NCBI GenBank assembly: GCA_964415525.1
Contig: CAYQAS010000025.1
Location: forward strand, 1 to 42,326
Length of the DNA: 42,326 bases
Direction of reading: 5' to 3'
DNA from: CAZPUI01 sp964415525
GTDB taxonomy: Bacteria > Acidobacteriota > Holophagae > Holophagales > Holophagaceae
In this document: piece by piece, positions 1 through 7,791 of the stretch
How the letters are laid out: each line of letters begins with the position of its first letter
How positions within the stretch are numbered: the stretch's first letter is position 1
The notes under the pieces: generated by a model
Seen by the model: the letters and a program-made list of their open reading frames with translations, nothing else
Database searches by the model: none
Told to the model about the DNA's origin: nothing
Program-made: the position numbers and the translations under genes

Positions 1-224
1 AGGTCCAGGAGCTGCATCGTGAATTCCTGGGCCGTGGTGGCGCTGTTCATCACCATCACGTGGGGGATGCCGTTGTAGGCGGCGAGCTCCTGCTCGAACT
101 TCGCCGACTTCGGCCCAGTAGTGATCCAGCCGGAGTGGATGGAGTCGATGATCTCGTCGATCTCCTCCTGTCCGACCATGGGGCGGGAGAAGGGCAGGAA
201 CGATTCGCGGCGGGTGTAGGCCAT
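1..224 (-). CDS. DegT/DnrJ/EryC1/StrS family aminotransferase (partial, N-terminus only)
   Basis: The first 74 codons of a PLP-dependent sugar aminotransferase lie on the minus strand; the gene runs off the left edge. The N-terminus reads MAYTRRESFLPFSRP, then a stretch with GQEEIDEI, SGWITTGPK and, near residue 60, MVMNSATTA. This matches the ArnB/WecE/PseC type of fold-I enzymes that transaminate nucleotide-linked 4-keto sugars for lipid A, O-antigen or other surface glycans. The PLP lysine lies beyond the window, so activity and substrate cannot be judged. The ATG at 224 is preceded by a GAGG-containing leader. SGWITTGPK is typical of ArnB-like proteins, but that is not enough to assign the exact sugar. 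Confidence 0.85.
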   Translation of the reverse strand, partial: MAYTRRESFLPFSRPMVGQEEIDEIIDSIHSGWITTGPKSAKFEQELAAYNGIPHVMVMNSATTAQEFTMQLLD

Positions 225-309
225 GGGAGAACAACCTCGTGCTAGTCCTTACCACCGTACACCAGAAGGCCGACGGATCGCCCGCCGGCACTCCCTGTGA
301 ATCGATGAT

Positions 310-2733
310 TTACTCGTCCCGCAAGGCCACCATCGGTGCGACCCGAGAGGCGCGCAGCGCGGGAAGCAGGGTGGCCGCCAATGCCACCGTGAGGAGGACC
401 AGCGCGCTGAGCGCCATGGCCAGGGGGTCGGCGCTGCCCACGCCGTAGAGTTGGCTGGCCAGCATCTGGCCCAGGCCGACGGATGCCAGGACGCCGATGC
501 CGATGCCGAGTGCCGTGAGCAGGAGTCCATGCCGAGTGACATCGCCCACCACGGTGCCGGGGCGTCCACCCAGGGCCATGCGGATGCCGATCTCCTTGGT
601 GCGCTGCCCGACCACGAAGCTCATCAGGCCATAGAGGCCGAAGGCCGCCAGCAGCAGGCCGAGGCCTCCGAAGGCCGCGAAGAGGATGCCCAGGGTGGTG
701 GGCAGGCGCAGACTGCTACGCAGCGTCTCTTCCCCGGTCTGGGGCGCCGCCAAGGGCAGGTCCGGATCCAGATCCCGCAGGAGCTGGCGCAGGGCCGGCA
801 GCACGCTGGTGGGGGTGAGGGTGGTGCGCACACAGAGGGTGGTGCTTGAACCCACCATCAGTCGGGAGGACGGCACATAAAGCTGGGTGCGGACCTTCCC
901 GCCGATGGCCTCCTGCTGTGTGTCCGGCACGATGCCCACGATGGGATAGCGCACTCCATTCCGACCACCCAGGCGAACGATGCGGCCGAGGGCATCGCCG
1001 GAAGGCCAGTGGTTGCGGGCAAAGGTCTCGTTCACGACGCAGCCGACCTCGTCGAAGCCTTCGAAGGTTCGGCCCTGGCGCATGGGAATGCCCAGGGTGG
1101 CGAAGTAGTTGGGGGCCACCCGGTGGTAGAGCGCGTTGGTGTAGCCGTTCTCTGGCGGCGTGATGCCATCCAGGACATAGCTCTGGTCGCTGCCGCCGTT
1201 CTGTAGGGGAGGCGCATCCGTGAGGGTCGTGGCGCGTACGCCGGGCAGGGCCGCGGTTCGCTCCAGCAGCAGGCGGGCGAAGGCCGCCCGGGACTCCGGG
1301 GTCGGGTATTTCAGGGGGATGGGGCTCACGCGGACCATCAGGAGGTTCTGGGTCTCGAAGCCGGGCTGGAGCCCGCTCAGCTTCTGGAGGCTGCGCAGCA
1401 TCAACCCCGCACCCACCAGCAGCATCATGGAGAGGGCCACCTCGATGACCACGAGGGCGCTGCGCAGCCGGGTCTGGCCCGGTCCCGCGCTGCCCTTCGC
1501 GCCTTCCTTGAGCACGCTGGACACTTCAATTCGACTCACGCGCCAGGCGGGCAGGAGGCTGAAGATCACCAGGGCGAAGGCCATCAGCGCGAAGGTGAAG
1601 AGGGTCACTCGAAGATTCAGGCCGAAGGCCACCGCCACGTTGACGCCGCCCAGGTTGATGCTGCTCAACAGGTTTCCCAGGACGCGAAGCAGGAGCGCGC
1701 CCACCAGCAGGGCCCCCAGGGCGCCCGCGAGGCCGAGCAGCACGCCCTCCGCGAGGAGGCGTGCGATCAGACGAGATCGGTCCGCCCCCAAGGCTGCGCA
1801 GATGGTGAGTTCGCGCTGGCGGGCGAGGCCCCTGGCGAGGAGCAGATTGCTGAGGTTGGCGCAGGCGATGAGAAGGATGAAACCGACCACCACCATCAGG
1901 GCGAGGATGGCCGGCTGGATGAATTTGTTCACCGCTTCCTTCACTGGAGCGACTCGGGGCAGGTAGTCCTTGTCGGGGTTACCAGGCTCACGCTCGTTCA
2001 GGCTGGCATGGACGCGGCGAGCGTCGGCGGTGGCGGCGGTGGGGCTCGAACCGGGCTTCAGGCGCATGAGCACCTGGAAGCTGCGGCTGTAGCGCCCATT
2101 CAAATCATCTCGGCTGAAGGCCATGGGGACGAAGACTTCTGGAGCGAGCCCGACGACCTGTTCGAAGAGATCGAAATCGGGGCCCATGACACCCACGACC
2201 CGCACGTCCTGACCGTTGAGGCGCAGGGTGCGGCCCACGATGTTCGGATCTCCGCCGAAGCGGCGCTGCCAGAATCCGTGGTTCAGGATCATGGTGCCGG
2301 GAGCGCCTTCCCGGTCGTCCTCGACGTTGAAGGCGGTGCCTAGCCGTGGGTGGAAGCCCGCCACGCGAAAGAAGGGCTCCGTGACCCGCGTGATCAAGAT
2401 CTGCTGGGCGTCCCCTTCACCGGAGAGGGTGTAGCGGTCAAAACCAATGGCGGTCATGGCTTCGGCCTGGGTCATCTCGCGCTGGTAATCGAGGAAGACG
2501 GGGGCCGAGAACGGCACTTCGGATGGGACCTGTCGAGGATCCTCCCGGACAAACGTGGTGAGCCGCGCCGCATCTCGGTAAGGAAGGGGGCCCAGCATGC
2601 GGTCCGCGACGGAGAACATGGCAGTGTTGGCGCCGACGCCGAAGGCCAGGGTGAGGACGGCGGCGAGGGTGAAGCCCGGTGTGCGCAGGAGGGCGCGCAG
2701 GGCGTGCTTGAGGTCGAGGCGAAGGGCGTCCAT
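310..2733 (-). CDS. ADOP/MacB-type ABC transporter permease (duplicated FtsX-MacB architecture)
   Basis: An 807-residue membrane protein with two successive MacB-PCD/FtsX units. The N-terminus (LKHALRALLRTPGFTLAAV, then GVGANTAMFS) is the hallmark of the acidobacterial duplicated permease family (ADOP). A first transmembrane helix lies at about 20-42, a periplasmic domain at about 50-270, and three helices at about 275-400. A second helix-plus-periplasmic unit starts near 425, and the last three helices are at about 675-800 (one preceding GQRTKEIGIRMALG). ADOPs are often orphan permeases, but this one lies 10 bp downstream of its own ATPase gene. Such systems export peptides, lipids or antibiotics, or act mechanically on envelope proteins; the substrate is unknown. 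The divergent LytS/LytTR pair upstream is the likely regulator (inference). Confidence 0.9.
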   Translation of the reverse strand: MDALRLDLKHALRALLRTPGFTLAAVLTLAFGVGANTAMFSVADRMLGPLPYRDAARLTTFVREDPRQVPSEVPFSAPVFLDYQREMTQAEAMTAIGFDRYTLSGEGDAQQILITRVTEPFFRVAGFHPRLGTAFNVEDDREGAPGTMILNHGFWQRRFGGDPNIVGRTLRLNGQDVRVVGVMGPDFDLFEQVVGLAPEVFVPMAFSRDDLNGRYSRSFQVLMRLKPGSSPTAATADARRVHASLNEREPGNPDKDYLPRVAPVKEAVNKFIQPAILALMVVVGFILLIACANLSNLLLARGLARQRELTICAALGADRSRLIARLLAEGVLLGLAGALGALLVGALLLRVLGNLLSSINLGGVNVAVAFGLNLRVTLFTFALMAFALVIFSLLPAWRVSRIEVSSVLKEGAKGSAGPGQTRLRSALVVIEVALSMMLLVGAGLMLRSLQKLSGLQPGFETQNLLMVRVSPIPLKYPTPESRAAFARLLLERTAALPGVRATTLTDAPPLQNGGSDQSYVLDGITPPENGYTNALYHRVAPNYFATLGIPMRQGRTFEGFDEVGCVVNETFARNHWPSGDALGRIVRLGGRNGVRYPIVGIVPDTQQEAIGGKVRTQLYVPSSRLMVGSSTTLCVRTTLTPTSVLPALRQLLRDLDPDLPLAAPQTGEETLRSSLRLPTTLGILFAAFGGLGLLLAAFGLYGLMSFVVGQRTKEIGIRMALGGRPGTVVGDVTRHGLLLTALGIGIGVLASVGLGQMLASQLYGVGSADPLAMALSALVLLTVALAATLLPALRASRVAPMVALRDE

Positions 2734-2743
2734 GTCCGTATCC

Positions 2744-3463
2744 TCAGGCCATCACGAGTTCGCGGAAGGCGGGTTCCGTGGACATCAGGCGCTCGCCCAC
2801 CACCTTGCCGTCGAAGAGTCGAACCGTGCGGTCGGCATGTTCGGAGAAGCGCGGATCGTGGGTGACCATCACGAGCGTCGAGCCCCGGGCGTGGAGGCTC
2901 TTGAGCAGTTCCATCACCGCGGTGCCGTTGCTGGAATCCAGGTTGCCCGTGGGCTCGTCCGCCAGCAGGAGGCTGGGGCGCCCCGCCAGGGCCCTCGCCA
3001 CGGCCACGCGCTGCTGCTGGCCGCCGGAGAGCTGGCTGGGCAGGTGCTTGGCGCGGTGGCTCATGCCGACTTCCTCGAGGACCTCCATGACCCGGGTTCG
3101 GCGTTCCCCGGCTGGCAAGCCGCGGTAGACGAGGGGCAGCTCCACGTTCTCGAAGACCGTGAGGTCGCCGATGAGGTTGAAGCTCTGGAAGATGAAGCCG
3201 ATCTCCCGGTTGCGGATGCGGGCCCGTTCCGAACGGTCCAGATTCGCCACGGACTGTCCATTCAGGGTGTAGGTGCCGCCCGTGGGGGTGTCCAGCAGGC
3301 CGAGGATGGAGAGCAGGGTGGACTTTCCACAGCCCGACGGGCCGGAAACGGAGACGAACTCCCCCTGGCGGATGTTCAGGTGGATGGAGGCGAGGGCGTG
3401 GGTCTCCACCTCTTCCGTAGTGAAGACCTTCTGGATGTTCGCGAGCTGGATGAGGGGGGGCAT
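2744..3463 (-). CDS. ABC transporter ATP-binding protein (LolD/MacB type)
   Basis: A 239-residue ATPase of the LolD/MacB/FtsE class that partners the permease just downstream. It has Walker A GPSGCGKST (about residue 37), a Q-loop at IFQSFN, the ABC signature LSGGQQQRVAVARAL, Walker B LLLADEPTGNLD and the switch histidine in VMVTHDPR. The open frame extends upstream, but the ATG at 3463 is preceded by AAGGAG at good spacing and begins MPPLIQLANIQKVF, the usual start of the family. The gene and the permease form a two-gene operon. The 123 bp upstream are shared with the divergent sensor kinase gene. Confidence 0.93.
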   Translation of the reverse strand: MPPLIQLANIQKVFTTEEVETHALASIHLNIRQGEFVSVSGPSGCGKSTLLSILGLLDTPTGGTYTLNGQSVANLDRSERARIRNREIGFIFQSFNLIGDLTVFENVELPLVYRGLPAGERRTRVMEVLEEVGMSHRAKHLPSQLSGGQQQRVAVARALAGRPSLLLADEPTGNLDSSNGTAVMELLKSLHARGSTLVMVTHDPRFSEHADRTVRLFDGKVVGERLMSTEPAFRELVMA

Positions 3464-3511
3464 GGCGGGCTCCTTTCCACAGAGATACGGGGAGCCGGCG
3501 TTCGGGGTCGC

Positions 3512-3529
3512 ATCGGATGGGATCGGATG
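3512..3529. repeat. Two ATCGGATG direct repeats one helical turn apart
   Basis: ATCGGATG occurs at 3512-3519 and again at 3522-3529, exactly 10 bp apart. It lies in the divergent promoter region between the ABC operon and the LytS/LytTR operon. LytTR-domain regulators generally bind direct repeats on one face of the helix, so this is a candidate binding site for the response regulator encoded at 4699. That link is inference. Confidence 0.35.
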
Positions 3530-3586
3530 ACAGAGGGGTGGGATGAATGGGTCGGCGTCCAGAGGGAACTCTGGAATCCTGGATCC

Positions 3587-4702
3587 ATGGAACATCCGTC
3601 GCGCATGGCCCGCCTGCTAGCCCGCCTGGGGGACTACGGCAAGGTGATGGCGCTGCTGCTGCCGCTCTGGCTTTCACTGGCGGGCGCCACCTGGGCGCTC
3701 TTTCGGGTCGCCGGCCAGGCGGTGCCCCTGCGGACGGTGCTGCTGGAGTCCGTCACCCTCTACCTCGCCATGTTCCTGCTGGTGCCCCTGGCGTTGTGGT
3801 CAGCCCGTGCCTTTCCCCTGGAGCCCGGCCGTTGGCTGCGCAGCCTCGGGGTGCACGGAGGTGTCCTGGTGCTGTTTGGGGCTTTGGACTATCTGGTGGA
3901 GCGTTCCCTCTTTCTGCTCATCCACCCGGCCCAGGAGGGGGTCCGAAGCCGCCTCACGTTTCTCTCTGACGGCTGGGAGGGGTTGCTGGCCACCCTCTGC
4001 CTCGCCGGTCCTTTCTACGTCATGGGGGTGGCCGCCCGCCATGCCTTCAGCTTCCACCAGGGACTTCAGGAGCGGGCGTTGCGGGGGGCCCAGCTGGAGG
4101 CCCAATACAGCGAAAGTCGGCTTCAGGCGCTGAAGAGTCAGCTCCAACCCCACTTCCTCTTCAACGCCTTGAATGCCATCTACTCCCACATTCCGCCGGA
4201 GGGCGAGACGGCCCAGCGCATGGTGGTGCTGCTCTCCACCTTCCTGCGCCGTTCGCTTCAGGAGATGGGGCTGCAGCGCGTGAGCCTACGTCACGAACTG
4301 GAGACGGTGAACCTCTTCCTCGAGATTCAGCAGCTGCGCTTCGGGGATCGCCTGAACTACCGCTGCGACGCGGCGGAGGAGGCCCTCGATCTGGAGGTGC
4401 CGCACCTCGTCCTCCAGCCCTTGGTGGAGAACGCTTTGAAGCACGGCCTCGCCCCCAAGCTCGAGCCCGGCACCCTCTGGATCGAGGCGCGGCGAAGCGA
4501 GGCGGCCCTGGTGCTGAGCGTGAAGGACGACGGCGTGGGTTCCGGCAAGAGCGTCGCAGCGGGCACCGGAACCGGTCTCCTCAACCTCCGGAAGCGTCTC
4601 CAGCACCTCTATGGCGACCGTGCGACGTTCACCGCGGGGCCACTGGAGGGCGGCGGGTACGAGGCGCGGATCCTGCTTCCCCTTCCCAAGGAACGACCAT
4701 GA
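3587..4702 (+). CDS. LytS/YehU-type sensor histidine kinase
   Basis: A 371-residue integral membrane kinase of the His_kinase (PF06580) family. Four hydrophobic segments (about 20-43, 48-76, 84-112, 128-152) are followed by a short coiled linker. The H-box LQPHFLFNALN contains the phosphorylatable His189. An N-box at LQPLVENALKHG and a G-rich ATP lid near GTGTGLLNLRKRL follow. It is expected to autophosphorylate and pass phosphate to the LytTR regulator, whose start codon overlaps its stop (ATGA). No strong Shine-Dalgarno precedes the ATG at 3587; the ATG at 3605 (MARLLARL) is an alternative start. The signal sensed is unknown, but the adjoining ABC exporter suggests sensing of an envelope-active compound. 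Confidence 0.88.
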   Translation: MEHPSRMARLLARLGDYGKVMALLLPLWLSLAGATWALFRVAGQAVPLRTVLLESVTLYLAMFLLVPLALWSARAFPLEPGRWLRSLGVHGGVLVLFGALDYLVERSLFLLIHPAQEGVRSRLTFLSDGWEGLLATLCLAGPFYVMGVAARHAFSFHQGLQERALRGAQLEAQYSESRLQALKSQLQPHFLFNALNAIYSHIPPEGETAQRMVVLLSTFLRRSLQEMGLQRVSLRHELETVNLFLEIQQLRFGDRLNYRCDAAEEALDLEVPHLVLQPLVENALKHGLAPKLEPGTLWIEARRSEAALVLSVKDDGVGSGKSVAAGTGTGLLNLRKRLQHLYGDRATFTAGPLEGGGYEARILLPLPKERP

Positions 4703-5469
4703 CCCTCCGCATCCTGATCGTGGATGACGAGCCGCCTGGTGTGCAGGTGCTGCGCACGTTGCTGGCGAAAGAGCCGGAAGTGGAGGTGGTGGGCGAAGCC
4801 TCCAACGGCGTGCAGGCGCTGGAGCGGATTCGCACCCTGAGGCCGGACTTGGTGCTGCTGGACATCCAGATGCCGGGGCTGGATGGGTTCGAGGTGCTGG
4901 AGGAACTGACGGAGGAGGAGCGTCCCCTCGTCATCTTCGTCACGGCCTTCGACCAGTATTCGCTGCAGGCCTTTGCCGTGCATGCGGTGGACTACCTGCT
5001 GAAGCCGCCAGGGGCGGCGGAGCTCCGGGGGGCGCTGGAGCGCGCACGCCTGCTGGTGGTGGGGCGCCAGCAGCGGGAGGTAGCTCGCAAGCTGACGGGT
5101 CTGCTGGAGGAGGTGGAGGCGCGACGTCCCCGCTCCCACCGCTTCGTGGTGCGGGAGGGCGATCGAACCCTCTTCCTGAAGGCGGAGGAGGTTGAGGCCA
5201 TCGAGGCCACAGGCAACTACATGCACCTCCACATCGGCCGCACGAGCCACATGATCCGCGAGACCCTGGCGACGTTGGAGTCGAAGCTGGAAGCCGCCCG
5301 CTTCATCCGCGCCCACCGCTCCTGGATGGTCAATGCGGAGAAAATCCGAGAGGTCCGTCCCGGTGCGAAGGGGATCTATGTGGTGGTCACCCACGGTGGC
5401 ACGGAGGTGCCCGTCAGTCGCTCGCACCGAGAGGGCATCGATGCCCTGGTCCGCAGGACGCTGGTGTAA
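4699..5469 (+). CDS. LytTR-family response regulator
   Basis: A 256-residue regulator. Its receiver domain (residues 1-120) has the acidic pair Asp9/Asp10, phosphoacceptor Asp55 in LVLLDIQMPG and the conserved lysine at YLLKPPG (about 102). A LytTR DNA-binding domain follows (about 150-250), with HRFVVREGDRTLFL, the VEAIEATGNYMHLH segment and ARFIRAHRSWMVN. It is the AlgR/YehT arrangement and the cognate partner of the kinase whose stop it overlaps by 4 bp, giving translational coupling. Likely targets are the divergent ABC operon and its own promoter. Confidence 0.93.
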   Translation: MTLRILIVDDEPPGVQVLRTLLAKEPEVEVVGEASNGVQALERIRTLRPDLVLLDIQMPGLDGFEVLEELTEEERPLVIFVTAFDQYSLQAFAVHAVDYLLKPPGAAELRGALERARLLVVGRQQREVARKLTGLLEEVEARRPRSHRFVVREGDRTLFLKAEEVEAIEATGNYMHLHIGRTSHMIRETLATLESKLEAARFIRAHRSWMVNAEKIREVRPGAKGIYVVVTHGGTEVPVSRSHREGIDALVRRTLV

Positions 5470-5518
5470 CCCTGGCGCGGGTTCCCACGTATCTTGGAGG
5501 TTCCCTGGAGGAAGATCC

Positions 5519-7693
5519 TTGAAGTCCGTCTGCCTTGCCCTCGTCTCCGTGGCGGCGTGCGCCGCATCATCCGAACCGCGTCTCGTGAAGGCGGAGTTCC
5601 CCAGACTGACCGCTCCGCCCTCCATGGCGGCGGATGCGGATCTGAGCAGCTGGCGCGGGGCCTTCCAGGTCACCGACTTCGGAATGGTGATGCCGGACGA
5701 TCGGGGGGAAAACCGCTGGCCGACGATCGTGCGGGCCGCCTGGGGGCCGGATGCGCTCTATGTGGCGGTGGAGGCCCACGATCCCGAGCCGAGGCAGGTG
5801 CGGGCCGCGCGGCACCGCCGTGACACCTTTCCAGACCTGGATCTGGTGGGACTCGACCTGGATCCCAGCGGGCAGGGCCAGAGCTGCATTCGCTTCATCG
5901 CCACCCCCCTGGGTGGCCAGATCGATTCGTTGGTGACCGATGCGAATGGCGAGGACAGCAGCTACGACTGCCTGTGGGAATCCGTGGGGGTGCTCACGGC
6001 GGACGGCTTCGTCCTGAAGTTCCGCATCCCCTACAGCAGCCTGCGCCGCAGCCCTGGGGACTGGGGCTTCCGCGTGCTGCGGGTCATGCCCCGGGAACGC
6101 CGCTACGGCATCGCCTGGCCTCCCATGAAGCGCGATGTGTCGTGCGACATCTGCCAGATGGCGAAGGTCTCTGGGGCCCCGGTGGAGAAGGCCAGCGCGC
6201 CCTTCCTCATCCTCCCCTTCGCCACTGCCAAGCGGGACGAGGCCTGGGATGCGGACCTGGGCCGGCTCGGCGCGCCCCAGACCATCCGGCGCATGGGACT
6301 GGACGTGCGTTATGCCGGCACCTCCGTGACCTTCGACGGCACCTACCGGCCAGACTTCAGCAACGTGGAGGCGGACGTGGATCCGCTTCAGATCAACAGT
6401 CGCTTCAAGGTGCTCTATCCGGAAAAGCGTCCCTTCTTCCTGGAAGGCATGGACCTACTCGGCACCCAGGATTCCCAGCACCAGTTCTTCAGCCGCGCCC
6501 TGCTGGATCCGCAATACGGAATCAAGGCAGCGGGCCGCACGGACCAGACCAGCTGGAGTCTGCTGCATGTGCGGGATCAGTCGGGGGGTGGCGCCCTGGC
6601 TTCCGAGGGTGCGGAAGGCACCGAGGGGCTCGCCAGCCGTGACACGGCGGGCGCCGTGCGCCTCCGCTTCGATGGCCGCGGCTCCGGGTTGTCCCTGGTG
6701 GGCACGGACCGGGCGCTGATCGGGGCGGATGGCGGCGGGCACAGTGGCGGCATCTATCTGAACCAGTTCCTGGGCGGGAACGTCCAGTTCAAGGGCAGCG
6801 CCGTGGGCGCTGTGGCGCGGCTGCCCAAGGCGGACGGCACCGTGACTTCCCTGCGAGGCACTACCGCTGCCGGGCAGCTGGACTGGAGCACCCGCAACTG
6901 GACGGCGTCCGCCCGGCATTCCATCACGGGGCGGGATCTGGTGCTCGTCTCCGGCTTCACGGATCTCCAGGGCTACCGTTACCAGAACGTGAATGGCGGA
7001 TGGCGGGAACGCTGGAACAGCGGTTCCCTCAGCCAGGCCAGCGTGCGCCTCCGGGCCACGCGGATGGTGGACTGGGATGGCAAGCCGATGGAGCGGGCCA
7101 TCGCCCTTCTCGGTTCCCTGGAGACCTCGGGCCGGGTCAATGTGTCCGGGGGCTGGGAGCCTACGGGAAAGGCCGCTGCCAAGGGGTTGACGGTGGATAC
7201 CTGGGCGGCCTGGATCAACGGCGGCTGGAACCGCCATGCGGAGGCTCGGCCCTTCGTCTCTTTTGAGCGGCGTCGCACGGCGGATCTGAGCACGGGACTC
7301 CCTGCGCGGCTGAGGGTCGTCAGCACCGGCGCAGAGGGTGCTGTGGGCGCCTTCTCCTACGATGCCTCCCTACGGGAATCGGTCCTGGACCGGGAGACGG
7401 ATGGTGCCCGGATCGTGCGAGGGCGCAAGGCCCAGCTCGGCGCCGCCATGTCCTTCCCCGGATCGGTCTACGTGCAATTGCAGGGCTTCCTGGTGCGCTA
7501 TGACAAGCCTGCGGAGGTCTGGACCACCGACCGCTATGCCCGCGTGATCGTGGGCTGGCAGCCCAACGCCTTCACCCACGCCTACCTCGGCTGGTCGGGC
7601 CGCTCCCAGCGGGACCCCGACCAGCGCCTGGAGCCGGAACGTCTCGCCGCCCGCGGCCTCTTCGCCAAGTTCTCCTACGCCGTGCAGTTCTAA
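5519..7693 (+). CDS. DUF5916 outer-membrane barrel protein with N-terminal CBM9-like domain
   Basis: A 724-residue secreted protein. The frame is open further upstream, but the TTG at 5519 sits 5 bp after GGAGGAAG and starts a signal peptide (MKSVCLALVSVAACA). A TTG start is therefore preferred. Residues of about 25-200 resemble the carbohydrate-binding module 9-like domain. The rest is DUF5916, recognisable by YRPDFSNVEADV, QINSRFKVLYPEKRPFFLEG and FSRALLDPQYGIKAAGR. This region is predicted to form an outer-membrane beta-barrel, ending in the terminal phenylalanine of AKFSYAVQF. The family's function is not established; it is often annotated as a hydrolase or a TonB-independent porin-like protein. 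It stands alone just after the LytTR regulator. Confidence 0.85.
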   Translation: MKSVCLALVSVAACAASSEPRLVKAEFPRLTAPPSMAADADLSSWRGAFQVTDFGMVMPDDRGENRWPTIVRAAWGPDALYVAVEAHDPEPRQVRAARHRRDTFPDLDLVGLDLDPSGQGQSCIRFIATPLGGQIDSLVTDANGEDSSYDCLWESVGVLTADGFVLKFRIPYSSLRRSPGDWGFRVLRVMPRERRYGIAWPPMKRDVSCDICQMAKVSGAPVEKASAPFLILPFATAKRDEAWDADLGRLGAPQTIRRMGLDVRYAGTSVTFDGTYRPDFSNVEADVDPLQINSRFKVLYPEKRPFFLEGMDLLGTQDSQHQFFSRALLDPQYGIKAAGRTDQTSWSLLHVRDQSGGGALASEGAEGTEGLASRDTAGAVRLRFDGRGSGLSLVGTDRALIGADGGGHSGGIYLNQFLGGNVQFKGSAVGAVARLPKADGTVTSLRGTTAAGQLDWSTRNWTASARHSITGRDLVLVSGFTDLQGYRYQNVNGGWRERWNSGSLSQASVRLRATRMVDWDGKPMERAIALLGSLETSGRVNVSGGWEPTGKAAAKGLTVDTWAAWINGGWNRHAEARPFVSFERRRTADLSTGLPARLRVVSTGAEGAVGAFSYDASLRESVLDRETDGARIVRGRKAQLGAAMSFPGSVYVQLQGFLVRYDKPAEVWTTDRYARVIVGWQPNAFTHAYLGWSGRSQRDPDQRLEPERLAARGLFAKFSYAVQF

Positions 7694-7791
7694 TCAAAAA
7701 GGCGATCCGCCGCTTCTGGGCGCCATTCTGCTTTCTTCATGAGCAGCCATGAGGGACGGGCTGGCCTATGCTGTGTCCCAGCGAGGCCTCC

